A stretch of DNA of 64,000 nt, taken from NCBI GenBank assembly GCA_037367405.1, contig JAZKJV010010526.1, positions 770,501-834,500 of the forward strand, given 5' to 3'. Shown here piece by piece: positions 37,569 through 48,154 of this stretch (positions are counted from its first letter, which is position 1; each line of letters opens with the position of its first letter). The stretch is from Ottelia alismoides (taxonomy: Eukaryota > Streptophyta > Magnoliopsida > Alismatales > Hydrocharitaceae). The notes below the pieces were generated by a model. The model had not been told where the DNA came from. It did no database searches and saw nothing but the letters and a program-made list of their open reading frames with translations. Both the position numbers and the translations under genes were made by a program.

Positions 37569-38344
37569 TGATGAATCTTGGATTCATCACTCTAAATCTC
37601 ATTAATTAAGCTCAAATCCCAAAATCATCAGCATTTCTTCATCTATTCAGCATAATTAGCAATCATGCACGTTTTCATATGAATTGCATTTAGCACTAAT
37701 TTCTGTACAAAATAAGAAGCCAAAATCTCAACAAAAAATTGACCTGTAAATAGCGTAACTTTGCGGATTTTTAACTCATTCAAGCAAACTCCGAATGACT
37801 CAAAACCACCTCCACTATGTTCATATCACTGATACGAATAAATGAAAAATACAAAAAAATAACTAACCCAAATAAATGGACCAATAACGCAAACCCTAGT
37901 TTCAGGATTCCCAGACTAAAAATCCTCATATCTTCCTTTTCCAGTGTTTGTTTTATTCCTACTCACTTTTGATCTAATGTACATTCAATTACCTTCAAAA
38001 CAAGACCATGTTCAAGTGAATCGAAGCTCATATGTGAAAGTTGGGTTTTGGGCCTCTTTTGTACATTTTGTATTTTAGTTGATTTTGACTTGATATTCTA
38101 TGTATATAGTCAACTTATTTTTAGTTTATTTCTTGTCATTTGTCTTCATAGATGGAAGTTTTATTAAATGCGCAAAAATGAAAATCCAAATTGAGCTTGA
38201 ATTCAAAGAAACAAATTGAGTCCAAGTCTTCACTAACCGACTGTACAAAATTAGTCTTTTTCATCTTTTTTATTTCATCTTTTTATTAATTAATAAAAAT
38301 CCAAAAATATTAGATTAATGTGTAAATATTTATATTTGATTTTA

Positions 38345-39555
38345 GTTATATTTACCCAGCAGACCCTATAATCTTTCGAAATTACCTCTACGACCTTTGA
38401 AACATCATAATTCCTCCCATGACCCCGTAATCTTGCTAACCCTTACCCTACAGACCCTGTGGTTAAGCCCCGTTAATTGACCCGTTAAAATTAACCAGAT
38501 TGCGTTATATTCATTTATAATATACCCATTTTACTTATTAAATTTACAAGGAATGCCACTATCTGAGTTATCCGCTCCCCCCCCCCCCCCCGGCCGACCC
38601 CCCCTCCCCCGGCCAACGATGGAGGCCCCTCCTCTCCCGCTTGCTACCCCAACCGATGGTGGAGCCCCTGCTTCGCCCACCACCCGGCCGACGATGGAGC
38701 CCCTGCCTTGCCCCCCCTCCCCACGACCTCCCCTGCTCAGGATAGCGCCCCGAGTGGCAGCGCAGCCCGCTCCGCAGCCCGCGCCCCAACCACCAGAGCC
38801 CCTCCGCCCTTGCGCAGGACTCCCAGCCCGGTGAGCGACCCACCATTCTCCCCTATTGCCAGGCGACCGCCCGCTGCGTGGCCCCGTGGCTGCGAGCTCG
38901 CATCCAGACCCTCGGCCATCCGACTCCCCCACGCCGCTCTGAAGCTCGATCGAGCCGCCGACCTCTAGCCCAGGCGCGTGCCCCGCGCGACCTTTGTCCG
39001 CCTCCGTCGAAGCGTCACGCCCCTCCGCGGCCCGTCCACCTGCCTGCCAGCCGCGTGACGCACGCGCAGCCCATCTGCTGTGAATCCGACCGCGCGCAGC
39101 ATGCCGCCAAAGCCCAGCCCTTCGAGCTCCTCTCTCAACCCGCCCCGCGGTGCCCTCCCGCGCGTCATCGGATTCCCCTTCGCCGGCCGCCCCCAGCGAC
39201 CTCCACTATTGAAAGAAAGAAGTGGGTGGCGGCTTCTCCCCCACTTTGTAAAGAAACAAAACACGCAGGAACCCTAGCTGGGCTTTTAGAATAAAAAAAA
39301 ATATTCTGTGGAACAATTACATCATGGTCCTCGAAAGTTTTTTTATTATTTTGGCTAATCCTAATCGTTGGATGGTAAATTAGTTAGATTAACTCAAGAT
39401 TAACTCAAGCAATTGACTCAAATATAGTTAAAATTGACGACATGGTTTGTTGGGTAAGACGGAACAAGATTACGGGGTCGTGGGAGGAATTATGACGTTT
39501 CAAAGGTCGTAGAGGTAATTGCAAAAGATTTTAGGGTATGCTGGGTAAATATCCC
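38345..39555. mobile_element. MULE-A: 1.2 kb Mutator-like element with GC-rich interior
   Basis: Long terminal inverted repeats (at least about 110 bp each) begin at 38345 and end at 39555. Both read ATATTTACCCAGCA inward, followed by TTACCTCTACGACCTTTGAA. A 9-bp target duplication TTGATTTTA lies at 38336-38344 and 39556-39564, the length expected for Mutator-like elements. The sister LTR shows the empty site at 48928-48936. The interior (about 38570-39230) is very GC-rich with Pro/Arg-rich open frames and no transposase. It resembles a Pack-MULE that captured foreign sequence. A fragment of a host gene is possible but none was recognised. Confidence 0.9.
38570..39230. other. GC-rich interior of MULE-A
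   Basis: The interior contains imperfect repeats around GATGGAGGCCCCT, GATGGTGGAGCCCCT and GATGGAGCCCCT (38618-38704). A more ordinary-looking mixed GC stretch follows to 39230. Open frames occur on both strands (for example 38553-38834 plus, 38531-38932 minus), as expected from base composition alone. No domain or splice structure was recognised. A homology search would be needed to find a donor gene. Confidence 0.5.
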
Positions 39556-39862
39556 TTGATTTTACTATATTTTTTTTTGGATTTTTATCTGATTTAAAAA
39601 TGACATAAAAATTATAAAACCCAAAAATCAAGGTATTCTATGCACATGGGATACCCCAAAAATTCACTCTGTGTATGTGATCAATTTTGGTTTTGATGTC
39701 ATCATGAAAGTTGTAGATCTCATCGAAACGAGCGATTTTCGTGAAGAATTTTTTTGATCCGAGGCTTTTTTTTTATTTCTTTGGTATTTTTTAAAGTATT
39801 TTATCTCGGAATTTTCAGTAATTTTTGGCATTATTTTTTAATTCTTGTAAAAAAAATCAGCG

Positions 39863-40976
39863 CACGTGCGAAGCACATGCAACCCAAGCATGTGCCACGC
39901 ACGTGCCGCTCGCCCTTTATCGCTTCAGCCGCCATGTATCGCTTTCCTGGTCACCTGATCTCGACCGATCGGACGGCCAGGCCTCATCTCTTGCCTCCGG
40001 GCACTTTCCTAATCTTGGATGCTCCGCCTTCCCTGCTAATTTCGTCGCCGCCAATCGATCACCACCTCCCTGCAAATATATTCGATCTCCTTCGCCTTCA
40101 ATCACCCATCCTAATCTCGAATCAAATCCAAACCGTCAATAAAATTAATCGCCAGCGATCGCCCTTCCATAGCCGACGGCGCTCCGGTGCTATAAAACAC
40201 ACTCCGCCCCGATCGAGTCCCACATCTGCCGATAGCATAGCAGACCCTCCTCGTGGCGGTGACAACGCCCCGAGGACGCCCCGAGGTCGTCTTTGCCAGT
40301 GAGATCCCATGTTTTCTCCCTAACCAACACCGCTGCAACCGCGGTCTTCGCGTTACTGCCCAGCTCCAGGATTGCCCCGTCGAGCTAACGACTCTCCTCC
40401 GACCACCCTTCTCCTTCGACAACCATCGGAGCCACAACAGCCATGACACGACATCAACAACACCTTCTTCTCCGGCCGACTTCAGAGTTGCGCTACACCG
40501 CCAACGACCTTCAAGCTTCGCCGCCAACGCCATGCCTTCCACCATCAACAACCAACATCGACGACCAGCCGTGCTACACCACCACCTTCACCGCGCCTAC
40601 TTCGTCATAGACCACCATTGAACTCTGTCGTGCTGCCTCTCCTCCGATGGCCCTCGGCCGTGTGTTGGCCAACGCACACCGCCCGATTTCAACAGCTCAG
40701 AGATCCCACTGTTGAAGCCTCAGCGAATCACAATCGTCAGATCAAGGAATGATCAACGGTGTAGATCAAACCCGAGCCTGACTCAGAGCCTAACTCCAAG
40801 CCCAAACCTTCGGGAAACCTGAGGCACACAGGAAGCGACACGTGCAGGCCCGTGCCCGAGCCTCTACCCAAACCGCTAGTGCGCATGACTTCCACGTGAC
40901 CAGCGAGATATTTGCAACCAGGCCCCTGGAGATTCTAGTATTCACGCCACAGCCCCCACCGACTAGAAGGCACGTG
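39863..40976 (+). promoter_or_regulatory. G-box (CACGTG) cluster, E5 5' LTR
   Basis: CACGTG occurs at 39863-39868, 39900-39905, 40839-40844, 40893-40898 and 40971-40976. The first two precede the TATA box (40191) and the others follow it. The 3' LTR has eight such sites. Confidence 0.6.
40191..40197 (+). promoter_or_regulatory. TATA box, E5 5' LTR
   Basis: TATAAAA lies in a GC-rich setting (GGTGCTATAAAACAC). The same box is at 49603-49609 in the 3' LTR, about 1.45 kb from the LTR start. Confidence 0.65.
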
Positions 40977-42004
40977 CCACGCACATGCCCCTCATTGCAA
41001 GAAGGTCCCCATCAGCATTGGTAATTACATCTAGGTCGCCCCTGCTTATTTTATTTGTATTTATTTTATTGCATCTGTACCCATGTCATTCCCTTTTATT
41101 TCGAATAACTACATTGCCTTATTTTCTTTATCCAAAACATCATAATTCTCTACAATTTGACATATCCTGGATATTTTTCTGATCGATGGTTAATTATAAT
41201 TATTTGTTTTGCGGAAAATTGCATATTTTGCCCATTTCTTGCTCTGAAAATTATATTTTATTGACCGTTGCTCTAATTTTTTTGAAAAAACATCCACAGT
41301 AGAACTAATTGTGCTTGACATTGTGCCAAAAAAGAATTGCATTTGCATGTATAGATTGCACTGTAAAAATAATTTTGTATATTTCAGTGTTTGATTTTTA
41401 ATAGGTATTGAAACTTGTATTTTCGAGGTTTTGGATATTTCTGAGATCAATCACCCAGTGATAGATCTTAGATAATTTTGTTATTTGAAAAAAATTAGGT
41501 TTAATATTTATTATGATTAAATATTGAAATTTATTTTGTTTACATTTAAAAATTCATAAAAAATTCAGCTTGCATCCAAAAATACCAAAAAAATTATAGT
41601 GCATTCATTTCTTCATAATTACCTTCTCGGCCAAGTTTCATATTTTTTGGACATCGTCTGGGCGTAATTTGTATTTTAGTCCCTAAAATAGGCTGAAATT
41701 GCATTTTGCAACATTTATTGCATTAAAAATTCCAAAAAAAAGGCTGCTTCGTAAAACGCGCACGAATTTTGATAGACATAATTCTAGGTTGTTCCTTTGC
41801 CTCCTTGAGTTTGACCTTGGGACTTGCCCAAGTAAAATAAACATAAAACTGCATTCATTAAAAATTGACAAATATTTTGTGTGGTTATTTTGTTGACCGA
41901 CTCCGATTTCCGCCTACAACAAAACGACAAATCATCATTTTTTTAAGCGAACGACAGATACACATTACATCTCATTTAACACAGTGAATATCGGACGCAT
42001 TAGA

Positions 42005-42022
42005 TGGCACCGTTGTCAGGGA
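42005..42022 (+). other. E5 primer-binding site (tRNA-Asp type)
   Basis: TGGCACCGTTGTCAGGGA follows the LTR end after GA. It is close to the TGGCGCCGTTGCCGGGGA complement of plant tRNA-Asp used by Athila-type elements. Confidence 0.85.
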
Positions 42023-43512
42023 GGCAAACGGTTTAGTTTTGTGTTTTGAAAATTTCATTCGATTTTCCGCATTCGGGTAGTCTGACCCCCGAATTGTTCA
42101 TTATAAATTTCATTTTTTTACTGCATTTATTTTCTTTTATTTTTAGCATTTATTTCTCTTATTTTATTTTGAATTTATTTTTTGAGTCAATCTCTTATAT
42201 TTTCTCTCTTAGTTTTCTTGCGAGGTACCCGACGTAAGTGGAGCGGTTTTTCAAGAACCGAATCATCTTCACCGACTCCCGAAAAGCCACAATTAAATTA
42301 AGATCGAGTCGAGTCGTGAGAGAGCGTAGAGTCTAGGTTTTTAATTTCTGTAAACTTTTAAATTTCTGTAATTAATTGCTCATTTATAACGGTGTCTGTT
42401 TGGACTCTCGCGTGTGTAAAAAGACCTTGAACTCTTTCTATGGTGTGTCATGGCCTGTTTCACGCTCCGGTGAGGGTGGGGCCCGACTTGAGTGGCGATT
42501 AGGATAGACCTACACATATGGCTCTTAGAGAATTTTTGATTGTGCTCATAGGAATAACACCACACTGCACTCTAATTGAGACACACATTAGATAGTTCAA
42601 TTTAGCCAAATTCAACTCAATTCTTCCCCGCTAATAGAACTTTCTACTAGGTGCGGTTTTTCATCAGCTTGCATTCATCTAGATTAAATTTTCAATTTCT
42701 GTATTGAATCCCACATGGATATTGCGAGGATTCGCTGTAAGTCTTCTCACTAAGCATACATCATCGTTTTTCGCGTCCATCAGCTTTTTTCGAATTTCTC
42801 CCTCTTGTTTTATCACATAATTTTAAAGGAAATTGGGACTGGACGGTAGACGTGCGTTTGTGCTCATTTAATTATTTAGTGATCACCTAATTAAAATTGG
42901 GACTGCTAAATATAGCAGATCTAAATAACCCATAAAATCAAGAATTTTTGTGGGAGAGCAACCCCGACCTTGGATTGTTTTATTTTTTCTGAGTGAGAGA
43001 GAGACGACACTTTAGGTTAGAGACCAAAATCGGATTTTCATATTGACTACTGATTCTACCAAAAATGATTAGCTACTTCTCAGTGAGGATCTAACGGGTA
43101 GCCGATAAACGGTCCGGATTTCCTTAGCAGAGTAGGCGGTTTAGAGGGCACTCCGTAAGGCTCTGTCATTAAGTAACACGGGTAGCCGTTTTACGGTTTG
43201 TACTTACACCCATACTGGCTGAAAGTAGGTGCAACTAGTCGTAAGAATTCGTGCCAGTCATTACGAAAATCTCCAGCACCTAATAACTCGCTTAATTATT
43301 TTCCAAGATTGTTTTGTCACCAACTAAAATTGAAAAGATAATAGCCGAACTCATACGGGTTCATTGTGTGAGTCGGGTGAACCAGGGGTTTGATTTGTGT
43401 TTTCATTAGTGTACGTGAACCGATTTCGAAGTTCAATAGCCATAAATTTCATAAAATTTCCTTTGACTATCTCGTGCTATCATCACTCTCTTTTCTTGAT
43501 TTAGACCTCATC
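42023..43512 (+). other. E5 leader region
   Basis: This is non-coding leader between the primer site and the first ORF. Parts resemble the G2 leader: TTTTCTTGCGAGG (42210 and 52936), and ATCCCACATGGA followed by ACTAAGCAT(A/T)CATCATC (42706 and 53855 regions). No other gene was recognised. Confidence 0.7.
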
Positions 43513-43857
43513 ATGGGATTTTTGTACAAAAACTCTCCAGATCCAGGTCATAAAAATCAATTCGTCTCGAACAAACCCGATCCGTCATTCATTTTAGCTC
43601 TTTCAAAAATGGCCGAACATTTATCCGAGAATCCATCAGTGCTATACTATGAAAATGAATTCATATCGGTTAGACCCGAAACACCTCCTCCAACTTCAAC
43701 AAGAGACACTCAACCACCAACACTCTCTATAAATCTGATCTGCTTCATGAATGACAACCCTTTGTATTCGGATGAGACAAACCAACAACCGACTGAGGTC
43801 TCCACTTCTTCATACATCAATCCACTCTACTCCGATCATACAATTCATCCATCATAG
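43513..43857 (+). CDS. E5 ORF a, unknown protein
   Basis: The ATG at 43513 starts a frame of 114 codons beginning MGFLYKNSPDPGHKN. The frame is open upstream to 43390, but this ATG directly follows the leader. The product is polar, rich in Ser, Pro, Asn and Tyr, and has the repeated motif NPLYSD (twice). It does not resemble a Gag core, and no membrane segment or zinc knuckle is seen. From 43858 to 44110 the sequence is similar in style but closed by stops, so a longer ancestral ORF may have joined ORF a and ORF b. Confidence 0.5.
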   Translation: MGFLYKNSPDPGHKNQFVSNKPDPSFILALSKMAEHLSENPSVLYYENEFISVRPETPPPTSTRDTQPPTLSINLICFMNDNPLYSDETNQQPTEVSTSSYINPLYSDHTIHPS

Positions 43858-44110
43858 TCTGTAAATGTCAATCCATCATTTATGGGAGATTATAACCACA
43901 TGATCGAACTCAACACTTCTTCACATCACCCGTCTTCCTCACCATTGAACATAAACAAACAATCATTATCTTGGATTGACCATGACAAACCCCTTCTTCA
44001 GATATGATACTCATACAGAGGATTGGACTAACCACATAGAAACACATTAACCCTGTATGTTGTCACCATAATATCAAGGTTCGACCACTCATGATCAAAG
44101 AATCAAACTT

Positions 44111-44956
44111 GTGACCTCTCGCATACCTGGACCAGATCAAAGGATTGAACTATACTCGGACCAACTTCACATCCCTAGACCATATGAGCAGCAACCTTCC
44201 ATAATTATTGAGGAGATATTTTCAGAAAATAATGATCATATATTGGATATTTCAAGAGACTCCTCTCCTTGCACATATAGGAAAATTGAAGAGGAAATTA
44301 TTGAATCTCAAATACAAAGACACACCCTAACTGCTCCCACGATTGGTCATGAATATATTTTGGAGGATATTTTAAGGATGAATAAGAAATTTGATCTAAT
44401 GGACGATAGATTCCGAGAATATGCCGATCGATTAATTTCAATCTCTGGTATCTCGGACATAAAAATGAATGAGAAAATGATTGGATCTAAGATTGAACAT
44501 TTTGAGGATATTCAGGAACCTACGGACGATTTAGACAACGACACTTCTGCATATTATTCCCCTAGAAATGACTATGCCTCTGACTCTTACTCCGAATATC
44601 AAAGCCCCTACTCATCTGAGGAATACACCACATCACCACCCCACATAGAAAATACCAAAAAAATTGGAATATTCGAAAATCACAAAAAAATCGAAAATCT
44701 TGAAAAATACATAAAAAATGAAACTAAAGAAGATCTTAAGAATTTGGATCATGTTGTACGGGAAGCACTGGAAAAGAAACTGATTTTTGAACATCCCTTT
44801 CCACAGGCCATTGAACACTTCCCCGACCTTAAGGGATTTTTAATAGACAAACTAATGATGAAAAAGTCAGGCACGATTAGAATAAAGACTGAAAGACATA
44901 TCTTGTCAATGACCTACTCCTTGGTGTTGAGGAGAAAAACCAAGAGCCGCAAGTAA
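44111..44956 (+). CDS. E5 ORF b, acidic Gag-position protein of unknown type
   Basis: A 281-codon frame from ATG 44111 is the longest open frame in the window. The first half is acidic (IIIEEIF, RKIEEEIIESQ). The middle has a Ser/Tyr-rich stretch (around residues 150-180). A Lys/Glu-rich, probably coiled-coil section follows (IENLEKYIKNETKEDLK). In the last 30 codons the reading appears shifted. In another frame the DNA gives a sequence leading into KRWPGFDCIIQ and the protease-like region, so a frameshift near 44880 probably separates what was one polyprotein. It sits where gag lies in gypsy elements, but I cannot identify a Gag domain. Confidence 0.55.
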   Translation: MTSRIPGPDQRIELYSDQLHIPRPYEQQPSIIIEEIFSENNDHILDISRDSSPCTYRKIEEEIIESQIQRHTLTAPTIGHEYILEDILRMNKKFDLMDDRFREYADRLISISGISDIKMNEKMIGSKIEHFEDIQEPTDDLDNDTSAYYSPRNDYASDSYSEYQSPYSSEEYTTSPPHIENTKKIGIFENHKKIENLEKYIKNETKEDLKNLDHVVREALEKKLIFEHPFPQAIEHFPDLKGFLIDKLMMKKSGTIRIKTERHILSMTYSLVLRRKTKSRK

Positions 44957-45648
44957 AGCGGTGGCCTGGATTCGACTGCATAATCCAAGACACAATTTTC
45001 ACCCATGCTCGGATTGATGACGATTCACCGATCAATATCCTCCCGACCTGTGTATTTCACGAACTCAAACTCGGACCGATCAGGAAAATACGAGAGATTG
45101 TTCAATTAGCAGAACGATCGATAAAGCACCTGAGAGGAATTATTTCTGTAATAATAACATTCTAAGGTGCTCCAATCAAAGTAGAATTCATGATCATAGA
45201 TATTGAGCATCAAGGAGAATTCACCCAGACTCCAATTATTCTCGGAAAGCCATTTTTAGCGTTGGGTAAGGCAATTATTGATTGTGAGACTCTGGAAATT
45301 AATTTCACAGCATTGGAAGCACTTCGATCTGACCCAATCCTTGAGGAACCACGATTTTCTGAGGCAACGCACAAAGTTCCCGACAACCGTAACCATGCAG
45401 CGGTAGAAGAGCCCTACCCCGCTGCTACACCTGAGATAGCGGTTGTTGATGAGACTATTGGTTTAGAGAATCTCTCCCCTGCTCCATTCCCAGTTGCTCT
45501 CACCATGGAGAATCGAGTATATGAATCATATGATCTGGAGACTTATGCATGGGCACACCCTGGGTCAACCTATTCTGACTACATGGATCACATCAACTTG
45601 ACACAGGAATGCTCCAATGTCAAATCAATTGAGAATGAACATGCATAG
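44957..45648 (+). pseudogene. E5 aspartic-protease-like remnant
   Basis: The frame reads HARIDDDSPINILPTCVFHE at 45000-45060, matching the retroviral-type protease start (usually D-[ST]-G or DLGAS.N.(L/M)P). Here the glycine is replaced and the motif is DDSP. After one stop the second half follows: EFTQTPIILGKPFLALGKA and IIDCETLEINF (from 45190), typical of Athila/Tat proteases. The open frame 45190-45648 continues into non-protease sequence. The altered active site and the stop at about 45165 argue that it is inactive. Confidence 0.75.
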
Positions 45649-45830
45649 ACTCTTCCCGGTATTTCAATTCCCGCGGATCTCAAAATAGATAAATCCTTCT
45701 ACGATCCTGAGACATATGCATGGTCGCACCCAGGGCAACCTTCTCTGAATATCTTGACCAAATCATCCCAAATCGAGAGTACACCAACATTCAAGAGACA
45801 AAGAACAAACACGCAGACCGCACATCGACC
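45529..45830 (+). repeat. 171-bp-spaced internal duplication in E5 ORF region
   Basis: Two imperfect copies of YD(L/P)ETYAW(A/S)HPG start at 45529 and 45700. They are followed by YSDYMDHIN...ECSN and, after a frame change, FSEYLDQII...EYTN. The offset of 171 bp is 57 codons. A stop (45646-45648) lies between the copies. Confidence 0.7.
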
Positions 45831-46442
45831 AAGGAGAATAATTCCAATGGTTATTCATCTGGATACTCAGGTGAACCGACACCTTCACGAGGCAAGAAAA
45901 ATAAAGTTACCTTTGACCTTTCGGAAGAGGAATCAACTGATGATCCCTCATCAGGACCGGAAAAGGTAATCTACATGAGTGAGGTCTGCTCGGCAGCTCT
46001 AAAATCATATCTTCGTAAGGATCCAAAATTCGATTCTCATTGGACAACTCCCGTTCCTAACTACTATTCATCCAAAGCTGATGCTCCTGCCCTCTTTAAG
46101 TACACTGGAATTATTTCTTATGAGCTAACTGAGACCGGTGCTTCTGAGTATTCATCTTAGGACAAACTGCGTGATCCCAAGAAGGAACGAATTCTGAGGA
46201 AACAACTGAAGAAACAAAAAGACCAAAATATTTGGAGTATGTACACTTTCAAATACTATTCCTCTAAGGATAATTCCGATGATGGATATCTTTCATCTGA
46301 CTCAAACACATCATCCACTATCCATCATGATTTTTCTGAGGATGACACTGATAATAGTTGGGAATCATATGCTTCATCTCCATCTCGTCATTACGATCTC
46401 CCACCGCATGCTCACAAAAAGATCAGCCGAAAACCGCCTTAA
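45720..46442 (+). pseudogene. E5 ORF c, Ser/Asp-rich protein with one stop
   Basis: One frame runs from 45720 to 46442, broken only by TAG at 46158-46160. The protein is polar and acidic, with TFDLSEEESTDD in the first part, TPVPNYYSSKAD in the middle and DDGYLSSDSNTSS near the end. It lies where pol would be in an autonomous gypsy element, but no RT or integrase motif is visible in any frame. The product is unknown, and the element may have picked up or evolved it in place of pol. Confidence 0.5.
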
Positions 46443-46596
46443 TGATCGGCTACCCACCCTCCCTCCCGACCACATCGGCTCCTTGTACAGCTTCTTCCTC
46501 TATTTCGGCCAATGCCTAATTATAGGGATGGGGTCGATGCCATATGTATATACCATCCTTCTCCTATCTCCCGATCACTCCATTTCCACCCTTCTC

Positions 46597-46848
46597 CTAT
46601 ACTTAGGCTGACCAAAGCCTAAGTATAGGGGGAACTGATGCCCATCTGTTTATACTCTCCTCACTCACATACCCGAACACTTCATTCTTCGCTCTTTTTC
46701 TATACTTAGATTGTTCACAGTCTAAGTATAGGGGGGCAGATCTGTAAATCTTGTTCTTTCCTTTTTTACTCTCTTACGCTTAGCCCGAGCTATGTCTTCT
46801 TTACGCTTCTTATGCTCTGAGGACACATCACTCGCTAAGTATAAGGGG
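46597..46848 (+). repeat. Hairpin/polypurine modules in E5 3' UTR
   Basis: Module 1 has perfect 12-bp arms CTATACTTAGGC (46597-46608) and GCCTAAGTATAG (46617-46628) followed by GGGG. Module 2 has perfect 11-bp arms CTATACTTAGA (46700-46710) and TCTAAGTATAG (46721-46731) followed by GGGGG. A third GCTAAGTATAAGGGG at 46834-46848 has no clear left arm. The true polypurine tract at 48141-48154 is the same motif again. Confidence 0.85.
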
Positions 46849-48138
46849 TCTGTATATAGACTTCGTATATATTTTACACATATATCGTACTTGCACGTAA
46901 GTCTATATGTATTTACAGGGTGTGTAATGAATTAAAAACAAAAAAAACAAAAGAAAAAAAAAAGATAAAGAGTTTTGCTACTAACACTGACTATGCCTAA
47001 ATTTTTGAGAAAAATGGCTTCTTATTCATTTTTGAAAAAAAGGGCTTCTTATTCATTTTTGCATTAAAAAACAAAAACCCCTTACATAAAAAATAAAAAA
47101 AATCACAAAAAATGTGTCTGCCATTCACACACCTGCACTTCATCCAGCATCACATTCATTCACATGAAAAGACTTTGGGTTCTGAATCGAGTTATGAGCT
47201 GAAACCGAGAGTGTTATGGACTTGACCTTGATCCACCTAATTTTCAGAGGAACTTCAATGAGAAATATGATTTCAGAAGCTTCAGGTCTTTGACTTACAT
47301 TCTTTGACTTCTACATGACAATGTGCAGCATTTTGACTCTTAGTGTCTAACCTGATCTCTTAATTTTGGGTACAGCTCTGGAATAGGGAATTAATTTGTA
47401 CTCTCGCACTATGCACTTAGCTCAACTAAGACGGGATGTTGGAAGATTGTGTGAGTTTCTTTTCTGGTAGCATGGAAATCTAAAGACCAGAGCACGGGTT
47501 GAAATAAAGCTTCGGAAAAGGGATGGACAATTGGGCATAATTTTTTTAAGACCCCAAAAAATGTACGAAATAAAAGATTCTATATCTGTACGGGCACAAC
47601 AGATCCATGCTGATATCTGACCAAAAAGGTCCAGCTTCAAGAATCCTGCAGATCTTGGTGGAGACTAGGCTACACTGGCCATCTTCACAAGGAGAGGTGA
47701 CTACACTGGCCACCCTCCAGTTCTTTCCCCTTCTTCTATCTTCTCCCCCCAATTCGACTGTGAACACAGTGCGACAGACCAGAAAAATACTTGAATCCCG
47801 AGGACGAGTTACTGGAGAGGAGATGAGCATGGTAGTCCGGCATTCTGCATGGGAAGAGCTAAAACCTTTCGCACTCATGAGTCGATTGTTCAATGTTCAT
47901 AGGGTAGACTTTGGAAGAGGATTGATCTAAGATGACTTCTGAGCCGAAACTGTAGCAATGATGTGTAGAACTTGAGGCTGTTGATTTGAAATTCTAAGTC
48001 TCACAGAAGTTCCGCCAAACTATTAATCCAAAGGTCGAGTCTAGATTAATTTTCACCTTCAGCTCATGCTCTTGGTATGGAACCCAATCTCATTCCATCT
48101 CATGGGATTTCTTTCTGATTCTCAGGGACGAGCATGGT
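46849..48138 (+). other. E5 3' untranslated region
   Basis: No gene was recognised. The block 47659-47718, with two GGCTACACTGGCC-like copies, matches G1 at 4580-4640. A/T-rich direct repeats occur at 47005-47065 (two copies of ATGGCTTCTTATTC/GGGCTTCTTATTC). The open frames at 47546-47893 and 47607-47930 are on opposite strands of the same DNA and look incidental. Confidence 0.6.
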
Positions 48139-48154
48139 TTAAGTATAGGGGGGA
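48139..48154 (+). other. E5 polypurine tract
   Basis: TTAAGTATAGGGGGGA ends exactly where the 3' LTR (TGATGAATC) begins. It repeats the AAGTATAGGGGG motif of the upstream modules. Confidence 0.85.

Larger units (their letters stand above)
37569..42002 (+). repeat. E5 5' LTR (about 3.2 kb plus MULE-A)
   Basis: It starts TGATGAATCTTGG with a near-palindromic GGATTCATCA. It ends ...TATCGGACGCATTA, where the 3' LTR ends ...TATCGAGCCTGTCA, so the terminal CA is mutated to TA here. MULE-A sits at 38345-39555. TATAAAA is at 40191-40197. Long open frames in 39754-40621 are GC-rich LTR sequence shared with the 3' LTR (49197-50165), and I do not treat them as genes. Confidence 0.9.

Noticed and set aside
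38531..39294. Several long overlapping frames on both strands (for example 38531-38932 minus, 38878-39294 plus)
   Set aside because: They arise from extreme GC content inside MULE-A. All frames are Pro/Arg/Gly-rich, none has a domain, and both strands are open.
39754..40621. Frames of 182 and 122 codons (39754-40302, 40253-40621)
   Set aside because: They lie in the E5 5' LTR, and the 3' LTR copy (49197-50165) has the matching DNA with different frame breaks, so no conserved coding is evident.
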